From Syngnathus acus (taxonomy: Eukaryota > Chordata > Actinopteri > Syngnathiformes > Syngnathidae), in assembly GCF_901709675.1 (NCBI RefSeq), contig NC_051090.1, forward strand, positions 8,447,842 through 8,511,841: 64,000 bases of DNA, in the 5' to 3' direction. The translations under genes and the position numbers were made by a program. Below are positions 12,297 to 25,509 of this stretch, piece after piece (the stretch's first letter is position 1; each line of letters begins with the position of its first letter). The notes below the pieces were generated by a model. The model had not been told where the DNA came from. It made no database searches and was given only the letters and a program-made list of their open reading frames with translations.

Positions 12297-13755
12297 CAAT
12301 TACGATCATATCATTTACATTTATGAAATTTGACATTCCAAAACAACACCAAAAAACAAGTAAACAAATCAATATTTGATGTCACTGCTGCAGTACCTGT
12401 AATGTTAAATTACAGACCCACCAGTTAACAAAAGTAGACATTTTATTTGACCAATAAGCAGCAGCGATTAATGCCCCACTCCAAAAAATCTTAAAATGGT
12501 GTTTTACTCTGTGAAGGACAATCTTCTATGAGGATACCCAAAGTTTGCGTGTTGTGTGGCATCGCTTCACCGCTGCCAAAGAGTCTCTTTATTTTCACAG
12601 GTCTCAGTGGAGCATAAACTCAGATGGCTGAATGAGGAGAAGCCCATTTTCATGCCAAGTCTGCCAAGTTTTGAAAGCAGCTTCAACCGCATGTTGTTCT
12701 AGAACGAAACAAGGTATTCTCTTTGGTCCAGCTCGGATTCACCTCATTTCATGTCAACAAGGCCCTTCAAACACGCAATGGAGGTGTGGGGAAAAAAACA
12801 GAAACCTCATGACTCACAGTTGACAAAAGTGCGTCTTCCTCAGACAGGAAATAGAAAAAATTTGATTTGTGTTGTAAAAACAAACGGTCTCACTTTTTCC
12901 TAGCAATACGTGCTGTCATAGGAAGCTGGGATTTTTATTTGTGATTCTACGATACCAACACATACTATACTACGTGTTGTTCTCATTACCGCCACTAAGC
13001 CTGAAGGTATGCGGCATCATTTTCATGCTTGTTGCTTGGCTGGTGTGTTCGTTATCAGAATTACATTCCAACTACACCACTCATTTCCGTGACATTTTGA
13101 GACTATAGGTGGCACACCTCAATAGCAGGAGACAAACTTTTTGGACCACATTAGAATACAAAGGTGGGAAAAGAAATCAGATAGACAGATACTTTGCATC
13201 AAAACATTAACACTGTCATTCAGATGAAATTAATTGTTAGTTGTAGCTACATTTGCCAACATTGACAATTCCAGGGAGACGTTCATAAGGAGGATACAGT
13301 GAAAAATAGTTTAGTTGTGTCATTGCTCAATTTGCTTATATCTTTATGTTGGTCCGACTTTGCTATGTTGAAACAACAATTTTGTCCAATCATCCTTCAC
13401 CAGTCATTGTTCTTGGCCTGTCAGCCTTAAATGCACAAGCTTGGGTATTGCGCTTTAATCAATCACATGTAAATGGTGGTCTGGTGGGCGGGGTTGTGTA
13501 CATTGGGAGATAGATGTCAGGGACAGGTGGCCAGGCTCAGTTTTGTTCTCTCACCTTGGCAGCTTGCTTCCATGTATTTGTACCTGGACAAGGCTCCAGG
13601 TACACACATCCACAAATCCTCTCCATATTCACAAACATATTGTCCCATATTTCTGATTGTCCTTCCGACAAAAATCAAATTTTTGTCCGCTTCTATTATT
13701 ACCTTTTTTTTCAGTTCATTAAGAGCACGTCTGGAATTTAAACGTAATTCTAAAT

Positions 13756-14072
13756 CAGGGGTCACCAATCTTTCTTAAACCAAGGGCTACTTCCTGGGTA
13801 CTGATTAAGGCAAAGGGCTACCAGTTTGACACACACTTCTGAAATAGCCAATTTGCTCAATTTAGCTTTAACTGTGTGTTATTATTAATTGTCATTTCCA
13901 GTTCACTTGTTAGAGTGATTTAAACAAGAATAGCAAAAATAAAATAAAATAAATAGATGCAGCTCACTGATAAGTGTCGCTATTTGAGCTAATTTTAGAA
14001 CAGCCCTGCGGGTGACTCACACGGTCCTCACGGGCACCCTGGTGCCCGTGGGCACCATGTTGGTGACCCCTG
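13756..14072. mobile_element. hAT-type MITE with 8 bp target duplication
   Basis: A 317 bp element bounded by perfect 13 bp terminal inverted repeats, CAGGGGTCACCAA at the left and its complement at the right. An exact 8 bp duplication, TTCTAAAT, lies on both sides (13748-13755 and 14073-14080). An 8 bp duplication and CAGGG ends define the hAT superfamily. The interior (AAGGGCTACTTCC, GGGCTACCAGTTTGACACAC) matches a widespread non-autonomous fish family. Near the right end, 14029-14050 forms a perfect 10 bp hairpin (CACGGGCACC/GGTGCCCGTG with a 2 base loop). There is no transposase, so it was moved in trans. Confidence 0.93.
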
Positions 14073-14832
14073 TTCTAAATGATCACCTCTTCATTATAAA
14101 AGTAACTACCGGTAATCATATCACTGGCCCCATATGCAACATTTGTAAGCTCTCCTTAGAAACTTAAACAAAAAATTACAATAATAATAGTCAATCAATA
14201 TACTTAGTAATTATGATTATTAATATGATTATTATTTTTAAGGTTGATGTAACTTGTATTAAATATAACCCTTGTGAGAAATGATTGTAGAAATCATGGT
14301 TACATGGAATAATTCATTTTGGTAGCCAAGGTAAGAAGAACCCAGGCGAAGCAGCAGGAGGAAATACAGAACAAAAATGAAATGAGTTGGATGTTCATAA
14401 TTTCCTACTCAAACTCAAACTACAGTGCAACAATTGCACCGTAATGCTATTACAATTTTTCATCTACAGTGTATTGATTCGGAGAGTGGTTACCAGTCAT
14501 CATTTGAAATGAGAATTGGTTCTCAGCTATCTTACCTGGTTAAGTGAGGGTTTAGAGCAGGACGTGAACACACAGGCAAGTGTACACTCACGCACACAAA
14601 CACAGATGCTCACCCGGACGCACGAGCAAAAAAGCCTGGGAGGCTTTCGGCTACAGGAATCCCCTGAGGGACCACTCAAAACTATGCAAATGTATGCCAG
14701 TCCAACAATTTCGACCAAGACTGTATTCAGTTGCTTGACTGCCTGGGCATGCTTATTTCCCAAGGTTAAAAAGCAATTAGGGATAAGATAGCTATTTCTT
14801 TGTGAATGAATCTCCATATCATGAAAGAAAAA

Positions 14833-14985
14833 TCAATAGCTGGAGCAAATAATGTGGCAGATGGAGCCAAATGCATCAGTCGCACAAAATCCGCCAGCTG
14901 TGTGGCATCTTGTGACTGTGCAAATCAAAGGAATGTGCAATTTATGTAATAATTGCATTTGTACATTTTGCTTTTGCTAAAATAT
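14833..14985. promoter_or_regulatory. Candidate conserved non-coding element
   Basis: This complex-sequence block holds several textbook binding-site words close together: an E-box CAGCTG (14895-14900), an octamer-like TGCAAAT (14919-14925), a SOX/TCF-like CAAAG and a TEAD-like GGAATG (14930-14935). It has no reading frame and no repeat signature. Dense, non-repetitive motif packing is typical of vertebrate developmental enhancers, but without an alignment conservation is only inferred. Confidence 0.25.
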
Positions 14986-15099
14986 GATCTCGGGCACAGT
15001 TGCCATGGTCCAAAGCTCGACATGTATATACAAAGAAGGGATTGAAAAATGATTCATGTTTAATGTTTATCATACAAGTAGCAAGGACAAAAAAAAGAA

Positions 15100-15215
15100 A
15101 AACATTAAAAATGCGGAGTCCACATACTGCTGCATTTACAGTGTGATTTAAAATGAGATTGCAATTAGACTGAGAGGCAGGAGAGGGCTGAAGTGATTGA
15201 CACTGACATTCCTTT
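15100..15215. promoter_or_regulatory. Candidate enhancer with PBX/MEIS-like site
   Basis: The block contains TGATTGACA (15194-15202), which fits the PBX-HOX/MEIS composite consensus, and GCAATTAG, a homeodomain-type core, about 30 bases earlier. The surrounding sequence is complex and non-repetitive. Function and conservation are inference. Confidence 0.22.
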
Positions 15216-15820
15216 TTACACTGGAAAAAACCCCGTAATATGGATGTCTGTCTTTTTCCTTACGAGGAACAAATAATCCTCCACCCCACAAGTATTTACT
15301 TGACCTGCCATGTTTTTTTTTTTTAAACTTGAGTTATATGGATTGGCATAGGCTCAAAAGTGCAAGCTGCTATCTTAAATACTGTATTAATTTCCCTACC
15401 AATTAAGTCTTAGCTGTATCTTAACCATATCCCCCTGCTATATGCTTTTACTGACATGTCAGCATATTTTTCATTTTAATTCCCTTCATCAGAGAATTTG
15501 TGCATTAAATCCTGCCATCTCCATCTCTATCTCAACATAAGACGTCCCCAACCCAAGACATTAATCACTTTAGCCCTCTGATAGTAGATTTAGTGCCTGT
15601 AATGATGCTGAAAATGAGAGTAAGTAGAAAAAGGAGGGGAAAAAAAGAAAAGTTAAAGAGAAAAGCTCCCTGGTTTCGATTCTGCATAAAAATAATGAGC
15701 ATATGCATAATTTAGCCTTTTAGTTAAGACGTGATAAAATGTCATCAGGAATCTTTTTCTGAATTAAAAAGGACACAAAGGAGAAATGCATTTTTAAGTC
15801 ACAATAATGAAAGACCTCAG

Positions 15821-15897
15821 CGCATGTGTCAAACCCAAGGCCTGGGGGCCCGATCCAGCCTGCCACAACATTTTACGTAGCCTGTGAAAGCAAATCT
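15821..15897. mobile_element. hAT-like repeat fragment (one end only)
   Basis: The segment beginning ATGTGTCAAACCCAAGGCCT and continuing GGGGGCCCGATCCAGCC and GCCTGTGAAAGCAAATC matches, with substitutions, the widely dispersed fish repeat that opens with CAGGGGTGTCAAACTCAAGG. Only this end was found. The extreme terminus is decayed, and neither the opposite end nor a target duplication was located. Confidence 0.5.
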
Positions 15898-18278
15898 TGT
15901 CAGCTTCTATGATCCTTGTTAAAATCTTTACTTGAATTCAAAATGGGTGATAAATAACCGAGATTTTGCAATAGTTCACCCTGTCTTGGATAATGCTTCG
16001 AATATTATCCTTTGCAAGGGATTGTATACCGTGTCAGTAGTTAGCCTTGAGGTGTGTATACAAAGTCTATCTAAACAGAATAATGCAGGCCACAAAATAA
16101 CATGATTTATGTTGAAAAAAACTTCACTTTAAAATGTCTACCTAAATCCTGAACTGGAAGCAAAGCAAAGAGCTCCATACTGTAGGTTCATGGGTTGAAA
16201 CGTTATTTTTATTGTGGAATGTTACCGTAACGTGAAATTCCTACATTAATCTATAATCACTATTCCCATGTGATTATGATGGGTTCTAATCCCAGAGATA
16301 CCGGAGTACATTTTAAACATGGATTACCACAACCTTTTAGATTCCTGGGGTTTCTCAAACGATTGTTCACTTAGCTTTGACTATTAATCAGACGCAATGC
16401 AAAGAAGACCCTTTGACAACTGCCCTAGTAATTACCGCACTTACTGTACTTAACATTCTCCCTGTGAACATCATGCATAAAGTGACAAATCACAGCATAA
16501 GTGGGCCAATTCTCCATTTTTTGCATAAAATTAGAAGTAGTTATTAGCCTAGGAACGCTTAATGATTCCTTCAGCAATTCTGCAGAAAAAAAATCCCAAA
16601 GAGAGCAAGTAGTGAATGGAGTAGTCTGCATTTAAACCCAGCATGACTCTCATGATTATTTATGAATAAAGTGGTCATCTCAGAACATATTTGCTAATTT
16701 ACTAACTCAGCCTCACTTATTGTACTATGGATGTTAATTACAGAGCGCCCGAGCAATTAGATGAGGTTTGAGTTTTCATTCTTTCCACACCAAGTGGATG
16801 TTCTTTGTGCATGTGTTGAGGTATTAGTTTAGATTGGCACTGTGCCCAACATCTGAAAATGAGCCACTGTTTTCTTTAGAACGTGAATGGCAGTTTTTAG
16901 GTTTTTCTTTTTTCTTCCATACAGTGATCCAGTCCATCAAAACTGCCTCTCACTGGCCACAGATTTCTTGTTATAGATGTTAGTTGCAGCTTTTAAACTG
17001 TAATAGAATTTATGAGGGTGCCGAACTCTTTCAAAGTGAAACAATCTTCAGATAAAATGTTTGATTAAAAATTGACAAGCAATATCTAGCTATCACCCTC
17101 CAGTCTTATGCATGGTTAGAACTGGCAAACAATGAAAACAAGTTGTAAAGGTACCACCCCTCATTTGGAATTTAATGGAAATCAATTATCCAATACTGAA
17201 AAGTTGGGATAATACTGTTTTACCTCATATTTTTGAGAGTTTTTTTTATTGAAATCAAGTCTAATAGTAATCATTTTGTTTGCTTTTCCTCACGTTAGTG
17301 GGCACCAGCTGTTTGATTTATAATTGTGAAGAAGAAAACAGCCTTCTGTGTAAAAGTATAAATCCTCCAGGGAATCTTCCAAATCATTATTTCTGTGAGC
17401 TGCGACTAACCTCAAATCCATATGAGGTTAACATATCGCTGCCAAGGTCAAGATGATTTAGTCAACTTTTTGAGATGCTTTTAGAAGAAGAAAAACTACA
17501 CTATATAATGGTTTTGTAGAAAAGCTTTTCTCAGCAGTGTTCTGTATGGATTTAATGGTTCAGGTCTGCACTACCAATAACAGTTAGGTCAATTGAGGTC
17601 TGCCATAGTTGGGTAATCACAGATGTGATGTGGTTATCTACAATAGCTCATTTTGAGGTACTGTACTGTGTAGAGCAGAGTATGCAGCGACTGTTGTAAG
17701 GTCAAGGAAAGATTATATAAAGGTGAGGACTCAGCCGCAGGATATGACGATAAAGGGTTCATAAAGCTTTCAGGGTGTAAAAAAACAAAATTATGTTCCC
17801 AACTTAAAGTTTCACTGTGTTATTTATCAGGTCGGAAGTTTTTTTTTTTTGGAGTGTAGATGGTGAAAGCAATTAGGATTTAAATCCCAGTCAAATGTTT
17901 CTAGGTTCATATATTTGGTTCTGCAAGTTGTACTAAGTTTTGAGTTTAAACAATGATTGAAAATAAATCAAAAACAACCACTGGGGTTCTTTTTTAGTTT
18001 TACCCTTTGCACCAGCTTAAAATATTTTCTGCAAATGTCAGAAAATGGCCTCTGAATCTGAACTCTAGCAGATGAAGTTACCTGAAGTTTTTTTTTTTTT
18101 TTTCCCTCAAACGATTTCTATGTACAAGTTACATTGTATTGGAATGCAGTTGCAGCGTGTTCCTTTAGTGTGCCTAGTTGACACACCAGACTTAAAAATA
18201 CATTAAATGGGCTTATTTTCATGCAAATTTAAGATGCATTAATGATTTTCCTTCAGGGACTTTTGTCTTTTCTTATGC

Positions 18279-18350
18279 CAGGGGTGGGCAAATATTTTTG
18301 CAAAGGGGCCACTTGAGAATATGGAACGCTGGCGAATAGCCAAAGCCAAC
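18279..18350. mobile_element. hAT-like repeat fragment (one end only)
   Basis: CAGGGGTGGGCAAATATTTT followed by GGGGCCACTTGAGAA matches the 5' end of another common CAGGG-terminated hAT-derived repeat (CAGGGGTGGGCAAAC...GGGCCACATT). No complementary end TTTGCCCACCCCTG was seen downstream, so the right boundary is unknown and the copy is truncated or decayed. Confidence 0.5.
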
Positions 18351-20119
18351 ATGCTAACCTCAACTTTTTTTTAGAAAATAAATATTGTCTTGCTTTGATA
18401 ATTTGCTAAATGTGAGGGCAGTGAGTTGTGGAGAACCCAGTAGCTGAGACAGATTGACAGAAAAGGTACCTATTGAACCAATACTGGCGGTGATTGCAGT
18501 GATCCAAACCAGTTCCAGGTCACAGGAATCCAACTAGTAGAAGGGGACAGATCTGCTTCTCAAAGAGCTGGACACCTTCCTGGCAAGCAAGGATCAGGGT
18601 ATAAACAGCCTCAGGAATGCAGGGAACAAGGCAGATTCAGACAACCAAAAGCTCTTGGCGGAAACACTATAAAACACAACCTCATGGTGGAGTGTGATGA
18701 TCTGGCAACAAGGTAGTGCCTGGGACTAGCTTAAATACTACACTGATGATGATTGTTTGCACCAGGCCCCAGTACCACTCGTTCCACCAATCCTGCAAGA
18801 TGACAATCCCCACCCAAAGCCCGCCTCCACAAACACAAGAAAGGTGCAGAGCCATGAGACCTGACATAGTAAAATGAGAAGAATGTAAAATGATACAATG
18901 GTGACTTATAATGCACCCAATATGTATCATTGTAATTTGTAATGCAGTGTATCATGCATCATGCATTTGTCATCTTTCCAGTTTTACCTGCATGAGAATG
19001 ATAATGGAATTCTAATGCATTCCTTCCAATCCCTTAGCAAAGCATGCATTCATTCAAAGCATCCATCCCACATAAGCTGTTTTATCAGCTTTTTAGCAGC
19101 ATCCTATGTCATGTGGCGCTGCACAGGCTGCAGCTCTGTCTGTATCCCATCTTTGAACTGTTGTGCTCTCGCTAATTCTGGGGCACCAGCTCCCAGCTCT
19201 CATTGTCTGAACCCTGCCACTGAAAGTTGGGATGCCAGTTTTAGGCATGTCAGGCCTCTGGGCACTGGGCTTGGGTTTCCCCAGACCTCTTGTTAAAGGA
19301 TTAGCTTTCACTCCGATCGTCTGGTATGCAAAACCGTTTTCTGCTCTGCTGTTTCTTTGTTATTTCCAGTTTGGTGAAATTTTGTCAAATGTTTGTGAGA
19401 AGTCTTACTTTGTAAAATAAATTTTTATATTGGTTTAACCGGACTCTCACACCTCCTTCACTCCTGTCTTCTTTCTCCATCACTTCCTCTCTACTTCAGT
19501 CATGTGTTGATTAGCTTCTGCAATGTTTTTTTCTTTTTTTTTTCCCAATGAAGGAAGAGGGATTATGCTAAGCCCTAACTCGGGGAAACCAGTCTTATCT
19601 TGCCTGTAGCAGCTCCATGCACCAGAGAAAAACAGTCCGGAAGAGCGTAGCTATAGGCTAGGATGGAACAGTAGAGGATAGAACACGCAGAAAATGGCCA
19701 GTGAAAAGTAACTCCTCCAATGTTTGGTCTATTTGGTCAAAATCATAGTTTTTTTTTTAATGGTGTCTAAATTGTTGCTATTCTCCAAGTCCTTATGGTC
19801 TAGTAGGTGTTTTTTTCTTTGCCATTATTTTTATTTTTTTTTTATTTTTTTATAGCTGTGTGTTTTCTAACGTCGGGCAGCCAATGTCACTCCAGAATGC
19901 TTTGATGGTTTTGAGATTTACACAGATTCAAAACAGGGCTTGTTCATGCAAGCTACAAGTAGAAAAAAAAAAACATTATTCTTGCGCTTCATACATTTTG
20001 CCTTCTTTAAGTGGATTTTCCAATTATATGCAATTACGGTGCCTCTAATAAAGTCCCAGTCACTGTTTCATTTCCTGACAGAAAGTTTCCTCTTTTATCC
20101 CATTTTTTCCAACAATGGG

Positions 20120-20310
20120 CTCTGGGACAGAAGGGAACAAGACTCCACTGTAAACAGGCCAGTGGCCTATTCACCTGGCCTAATTACCCTTACCCGATGG
20201 GAATGCATGCTCCTGGGAAAGACTCTGACTCTAGGGGATCCCACTCTGAACTCAGATATCACTGCGGATGCAGATGGGCATCTGCTCAAAGACAAAAACT
20301 GGCTTCCAAG
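20120..20310. promoter_or_regulatory. Candidate conserved non-coding element
   Basis: A complex block containing a forkhead-like TGTAAACA, CACCTGG (E-box), CCTAATTACCC (homeodomain core) and GGGAATGCATGC. It lies within overlapping open frames of different phase, so the openness is probably a by-product of composition. Conservation cannot be judged here. Confidence 0.22.
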
Positions 20311-23300
20311 ACAAAAAGGGCAAGACTTGATTAGTATTACATTGGAAAGGTATATATCTAACACATGGATTAATGTTACAATTTATGAGCGTCTTACATC
20401 ATATCTAGCTAATTCCTTTTTGTCAGGCTAAAAGTGCTTGAGTGTCAGAGCTGCAGTTCACCAAGAAATCCAAAGCGGCAAGATTAGTGAGCACTTGGGA
20501 AGCACTAGAGCTAACAGTAAATAAGCCTCCATAAACCCAAGAACGACATTAGGAAGCCAACTAGGGATTTTGTCTTTCAGACTTTTGAGCAGATGGGGAG
20601 AAATCACAATTTGTATAAGCTTGAACATTGTTTCATATGCATTTACTATTGCAAAGACAGAATCACTGCTGATAACTTAATTCCCTCCAATGTTTCGGAC
20701 CACTGAGTTCTATTGCGGAAAACTGAATTTTGCAGAACAATTACCCATTGGGTCACTCTCTGAGAAATTAAGGAGAATATTAATTTAACTTTTATACTGT
20801 TTGAAGTTGAAACATTTGAAAGTACCGGTAATTATTGAAAGTGTCTTATTTAAAGACATATGTATTTTTAAAAAGGCTTGGAGGGCAAGGCAACAATCTC
20901 AAGAGGGCCCATACATAATTGCAGGTTATTAGAGGGTCAGGGTGTGGTATTGGACAGGTAAGGTAAAGGGCAACAGAGCTTCTTTCTCCAGTCGTCCTCT
21001 CGATCCCATCACTCTATTCCTTGGACCTGTGGATGAAAGACTCGTCTGTAACTAGAGAGGACAGAGCAAGTGAAGGTAATGAGAATGTATAAAAGTGGAA
21101 TGCAAGAGAATGTTTTGGCAGTAGACAGGGGAGAGTGAAAGAAGGAATACCTTTGATTTCCTCAAATTAAGAGAAGAAAAACAGTCCTGGCTCACTTCTC
21201 TAACTGGCTTGTTTGATTGACATTGAAGCAATGTGAGGCTCTTGGCTGTAATAACTTGCCTTTGTGAGGAGAATTCAGTTCTTTGTCTTCCTTGGCGGTG
21301 GGGCCCGGGGTCCACGGATCAGCCTTGACTTATTATGACTGGCTTTTGTCCTTCAGGATCAGTGGGAAACTTGACTTGCCCTTTGGTCTGTCATCGAAAT
21401 AGGGCCCCCATACTGGGGTTGCTCCCTAGCAAGGGAATGATGGAATGACAGAAGAAGACAAGGCCAAAGTTTGTAGTTGCCTATTATGTTGCGAGACACA
21501 TTAACGGACATAATAGATGTTTGTGATTAGTAGTTCAGTCTTTAAAACCAAACACTGTACTTTTACTTACTCATTTTCATTTGATGGAGGAAAACATTTT
21601 CGTCGTATTTTTATCGTTACAGTTATTCATTGACATGTATGACGACGATGCTGTTAGGAAAAAACTTACACTAAGGTCAGACGGAGGCGTCTGATTTGAT
21701 TCACGTGGCGCAATATATGCTGATAAATTTTACTAAGTTAGCGTAATTAGGGTCGATTAAACTGTATCATGTTGCATTGACATTCTGCCAGTTTATTAGG
21801 AACATTTTATTTGAGGATGATGCATTTTAATGGAACAAAGGGGTGTTCATTTAATTGTTGTGTTTTCATGTTTTCAGCTGCCGGAAGAGATATTTTCCAT
21901 CACTCAAAATACAGTCATTTACAAATAATGGCACAAATCTCAATCAAGTTGTTTTTATCTCTACAGTCAACCTGCAATAATGTAAGTAGTGAAAATAATG
22001 ACTTTCGAAGCGAGTCAGCGGAACTGGACCACTCTTCAAAAACTACCCATATAGATGTACACAGGCTGTTGTCAACACTGTTGACTTTGAAAGTGAAATG
22101 AGTGGGGAAAACAAAATAAAGCTCCCAACCTGGCTCTCTTCCACTCCATCACCTTTATTTCATTTGCATTCAGGTGTCTTCACATCCTATCAAACTAAAC
22201 GTTAAGGTGTAATTACCTTTGAAGTGACTATCAAGTGGGGAATGGCAAAGTTACAGGGACAAACACAGAAGCTTGAAACAGCGACAGGTGTTTCCTCCTG
22301 GGTCGGACTGAAATGAACATGGAAATGAATATCTGAAATGCTTTCAGCAGGTAGTGGGGCGAAAACGGCAAGGATTGGTGCTACAGAGGTAATTATTCTG
22401 CAACTTCTTCACCTGTGACAAGAGGTGGCCAGTGGGGGTTTGTGCACGGGGAGCTGATTGTCACGTCCTAGAAAGCAACTTCTACTAACCTCCACAATGA
22501 TTGGATAAGCCCTTCAGCTGTCTATTTTTGACTTTCTAACACATGCATACATGTCTTTTTTTTTTTTTCCAATATTTTCGTTTTGGTCGTCTCATGCATA
22601 CGAATACGCAGTCCAGGAGCCATCCGTGTCATAATTATTCAAAGGAGAAAAAGAACCCTGTAGCATGTTGGTTATAATTAAGTGGCTGGGTTAAAATAGT
22701 TAAAACTGTTTTTTTTCACCCAAGTAATTCACAACTGAATGTAATCACATATGCAGCAAAAAAGTTGAGGGTATCTGTATCGAGTCAATGCCGTGTAACA
22801 TCATATTTATGGAGAGAAGATAATTGGAATAAAGGAAAATAAAGTTGCTACAAAGAATTACAGTACAGCCCAAACCGTGACCTTGGTCATTAAATTGGAA
22901 AACTGACTCAAGTTCCACTCAAGCAAAAGAAAAGAACAAAGCTCTGAAACTAAATTTATATTGGAGGTCCTAATGCCGAATTCCAGTTCATTGCTTATAT
23001 TGCTTGATTTAATCCAGTTATCCAAGTGTTCCAATAACGACATGCTGATATTAATAAAAAACAGAGAACATCTGCATGAGTTTAGCCGGAACGCAGGTAA
23101 ACAAGTACACAAAGCTACAAACATATTTTATTTATATTGTAATTTGTTACACACATGCATATTATATGATGCTTTACATTTACAGATTCAGAATTAATAA
23201 TTTTGCATCCACATATTATTCAGACATGCATTCAATTATATGTAGGGGCAAGAAAGGATTACAAAAACTACTAAATTAAGGTCAATTTAAATATACAGCA

Positions 23301-25437
23301 AAAAAAAAAAAAGGAAAACAACTACAAACAAACTTTTTAAAACCACTCCATACAATTCTTCCAATTGGAAACGTGAGCAGAATGATCAAGTTAGGTTTAA
23401 CAGTTCTCAGTGCCCAAAGAAAGGACAGAAGTCCCGTGATGAATTTAATCACCAAATGGAATATGGAGAAACATTATTTAGGGGCAAAGAAGTGAACTCT
23501 CGGGGGTGTTTTTCATCCACTTATACAAACACTGAGGTTTTCAATAACTTGAGTGGATTTGTACTGAAATTGTCACATGAGTGGATTTAATTTCATTTCC
23601 CCTCAGCCCAACGCCATGTATGATAAACCGAGTACTTTCTTTTGCCATAGGGAGCTGCATGTTAAGTTAGACAATTACATTGTGAGACAATAGTTATACA
23701 AACATTGGCCTTCAAAAAAAAAATCTCATGGCAATTATTATTTATGACCATAAGTGTTATATGCATAACAAATACTTTAGGAAGTTTACTCCCTACCTAC
23801 CTGACAACCTCTTTTGGTTTTATTGTAATGAATGACCTGCAAACTTAATCTCGGCCCTTCACTGCGTAGAAGTAAAGACCCCTTCTGAGTAAGTGCTGTT
23901 GTAAATCCAAACAGTAAGTTGAACAGTAAATCAAATAGTGCAAGTTGCCAGAGCACCTTGGTCGAAGTGTATTATCTATGTAAATTACACTGTCACTCTC
24001 GTAGGCAAAAGGGCTTGTGTTACCGCTGTTGATGCCGTATGGAACTTTGTAAGAATACATATAAATGGAGACAGACGGGCACGCAGGGTTGAGACCGAAT
24101 GTGACCAGAGAGCGAAACACGTGGGGGGGTGGGGGTCTTAGGCGTTACCTAGCTTCTAGTTAAACTCTAAGTGCGTGAAGGATCTCATAGTTCGCTAGAA
24201 GTGAATATATCAGGTCATAAAACAGGAGAGAGAAATTGCTTTGGATTTAAATAATTTCCCTGTTTCTTTTTAAATCATGAACAATTTGTGCCTCAATGCA
24301 AAAGCAAATCTTTGACCTCTCACAAGTGTCTGTCTGCAAAGAATTATATGAGGAAGAGGGAAAAAGTGACAGGGAGTTTTGACACCACAATGTGGAGGGA
24401 AAAAAGGGATTCTTCTCTTACTATGCTTCTTCTTTGTTCCCAAAATCAACAGACTCATGTCTAGCCTAGCTCTGAATCTCAGCCTGCTTGTCTTTGCTGC
24501 GGCCAACACCTGATTCATGATGTTGGCTCACTGCATTGCATGTGTGCTAACACTGTCACACCACTTTAGCAGAAATTGTAAGTTTCTATGCACATGGAAA
24601 CCTTTTTTTAGTCTATGTCAATACTTTCTTGCTAGGTTGTATTCTTTTCCTCTTCACGTGCAGACTATAAATCAACCTTGGAATTCACTTCAGACAGTCA
24701 CACGTATGGAAACTGGAATGGAATCTTTATAAGAGGGAATTACAAGGCAGAGATGTATGCACACATGCACCTGTGCTGTGGACAGATGTGTGAATTAAAG
24801 CCCATCCAATTGCATTAAGCTGATCAGTCTGACGGCGGTGATTACCTCTGATTGGGTACCACAACATTGGCAATGGGGAGAAACAACTGTTTCCCCTGGA
24901 TACATCGCACCGCCGACCATTCAATTGCAATTATACCCACCATATTAGCAGATTAGCAGACAAGCTGACCCCACCATGAATCGGAGCCAAAGCTTCACCC
25001 TGACAAGTTACAAGGCAGGTGTTAAAATTCCCCCCTCATTTTTCCTCCCAGGACACAATGGTGGAGCTGCTGCTGGCCTGCAGCTGTAGCAGTGACACTC
25101 CATGTGTTAATGATGCATGGCAGAGAGATTCCAAGAGCTTTTAGCAGCTAAAACGGATGCAAAAAGATTCCATCGCTGGTCCACGGCATGTGAGGGAAAT
25201 AAGAGCCAAAATGTCGATAAACCACTAAAAATGCATCCTGACATGGAGAATAAGCACATTATTGAAGTGTAAAAAAAATTAAAGTTGTAAGCATGTCTGG
25301 TTGCAAATCTGCTTTCCAGAAATTAAAGTCCGTGTAAACCCAAAATAGATGTCTTGTAAATTTGACACAAAACAGAGAAGAGTGGTGTTAATAACCCTGC
25401 CGAATTTGAATGATTCGTAAAATGGGAATTCAAAATT

Positions 25438-25460
25438 GTGTGTGTGTCAAACACACACAC
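25438..25460. repeat. GT/AC inverted microsatellite hairpin
   Basis: Ten bases of GT repeat, a three-base CAA loop, then ten bases of AC repeat that pair perfectly with the first arm. The AC arm continues to 25467. A dinucleotide repeat that flips strand mid-way is less common than a simple run and can extrude as a cruciform. Confidence 0.85.
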
Positions 25461-25470
25461 ACACACAAGG

Positions 25471-25509
25471 TCTTGGAACCAATTATCCGCGATAAACAAG
25501 GGATTACTG
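25471..25509. mobile_element. Terminal fragment of a TA-target DNA transposon
   Basis: The segment CCAATTATCCGCGATAAACA followed by AGGGATTACTG and then TA matches, in reverse, the end CAGTAATCCCT...TTATCGCGG of a common vertebrate TA-flanked transposon family. The element end is at 25509, followed by a TA and an AT-rich tract. No opposite end was found on the left, where the sequence meets the GT/AC hairpin. Confidence 0.5.

Larger units (their letters stand above)
6071..13755. other. Long non-coding stretch
   Basis: I see no exon I would defend. The longest frame, at 8807-9199 on the minus strand, has no motif and no splice or start context of note. Small features inside are a 29 bp tandem duplication (6962-7019), a G-rich tract (8407-8440), a relic of the TGGA-tailed repeat (10552-10677) and a 16 bp tandem duplication (12265-12296). 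The piece near 12050 containing TTTGACAGGGACACATGGAC faintly resembles a common fish repeat, but I could not delimit it. Confidence 0.55.

Noticed and set aside
14107-14116. TACCGGTAAT word, also near 20824 and (inverted) 42954, considered as more MITE ends
   Set aside because: Only the first ten bases resemble an end; no ACTATAAGGCGC sub-terminal sequence or partner end follows at any of the three sites.
19940-20431. 163-codon plus-strand frame
   Set aside because: An overlapping frame of 107 codons exists in another phase of the same DNA. The translation has no motif and the start follows a poly-A run, so it is more likely chance.
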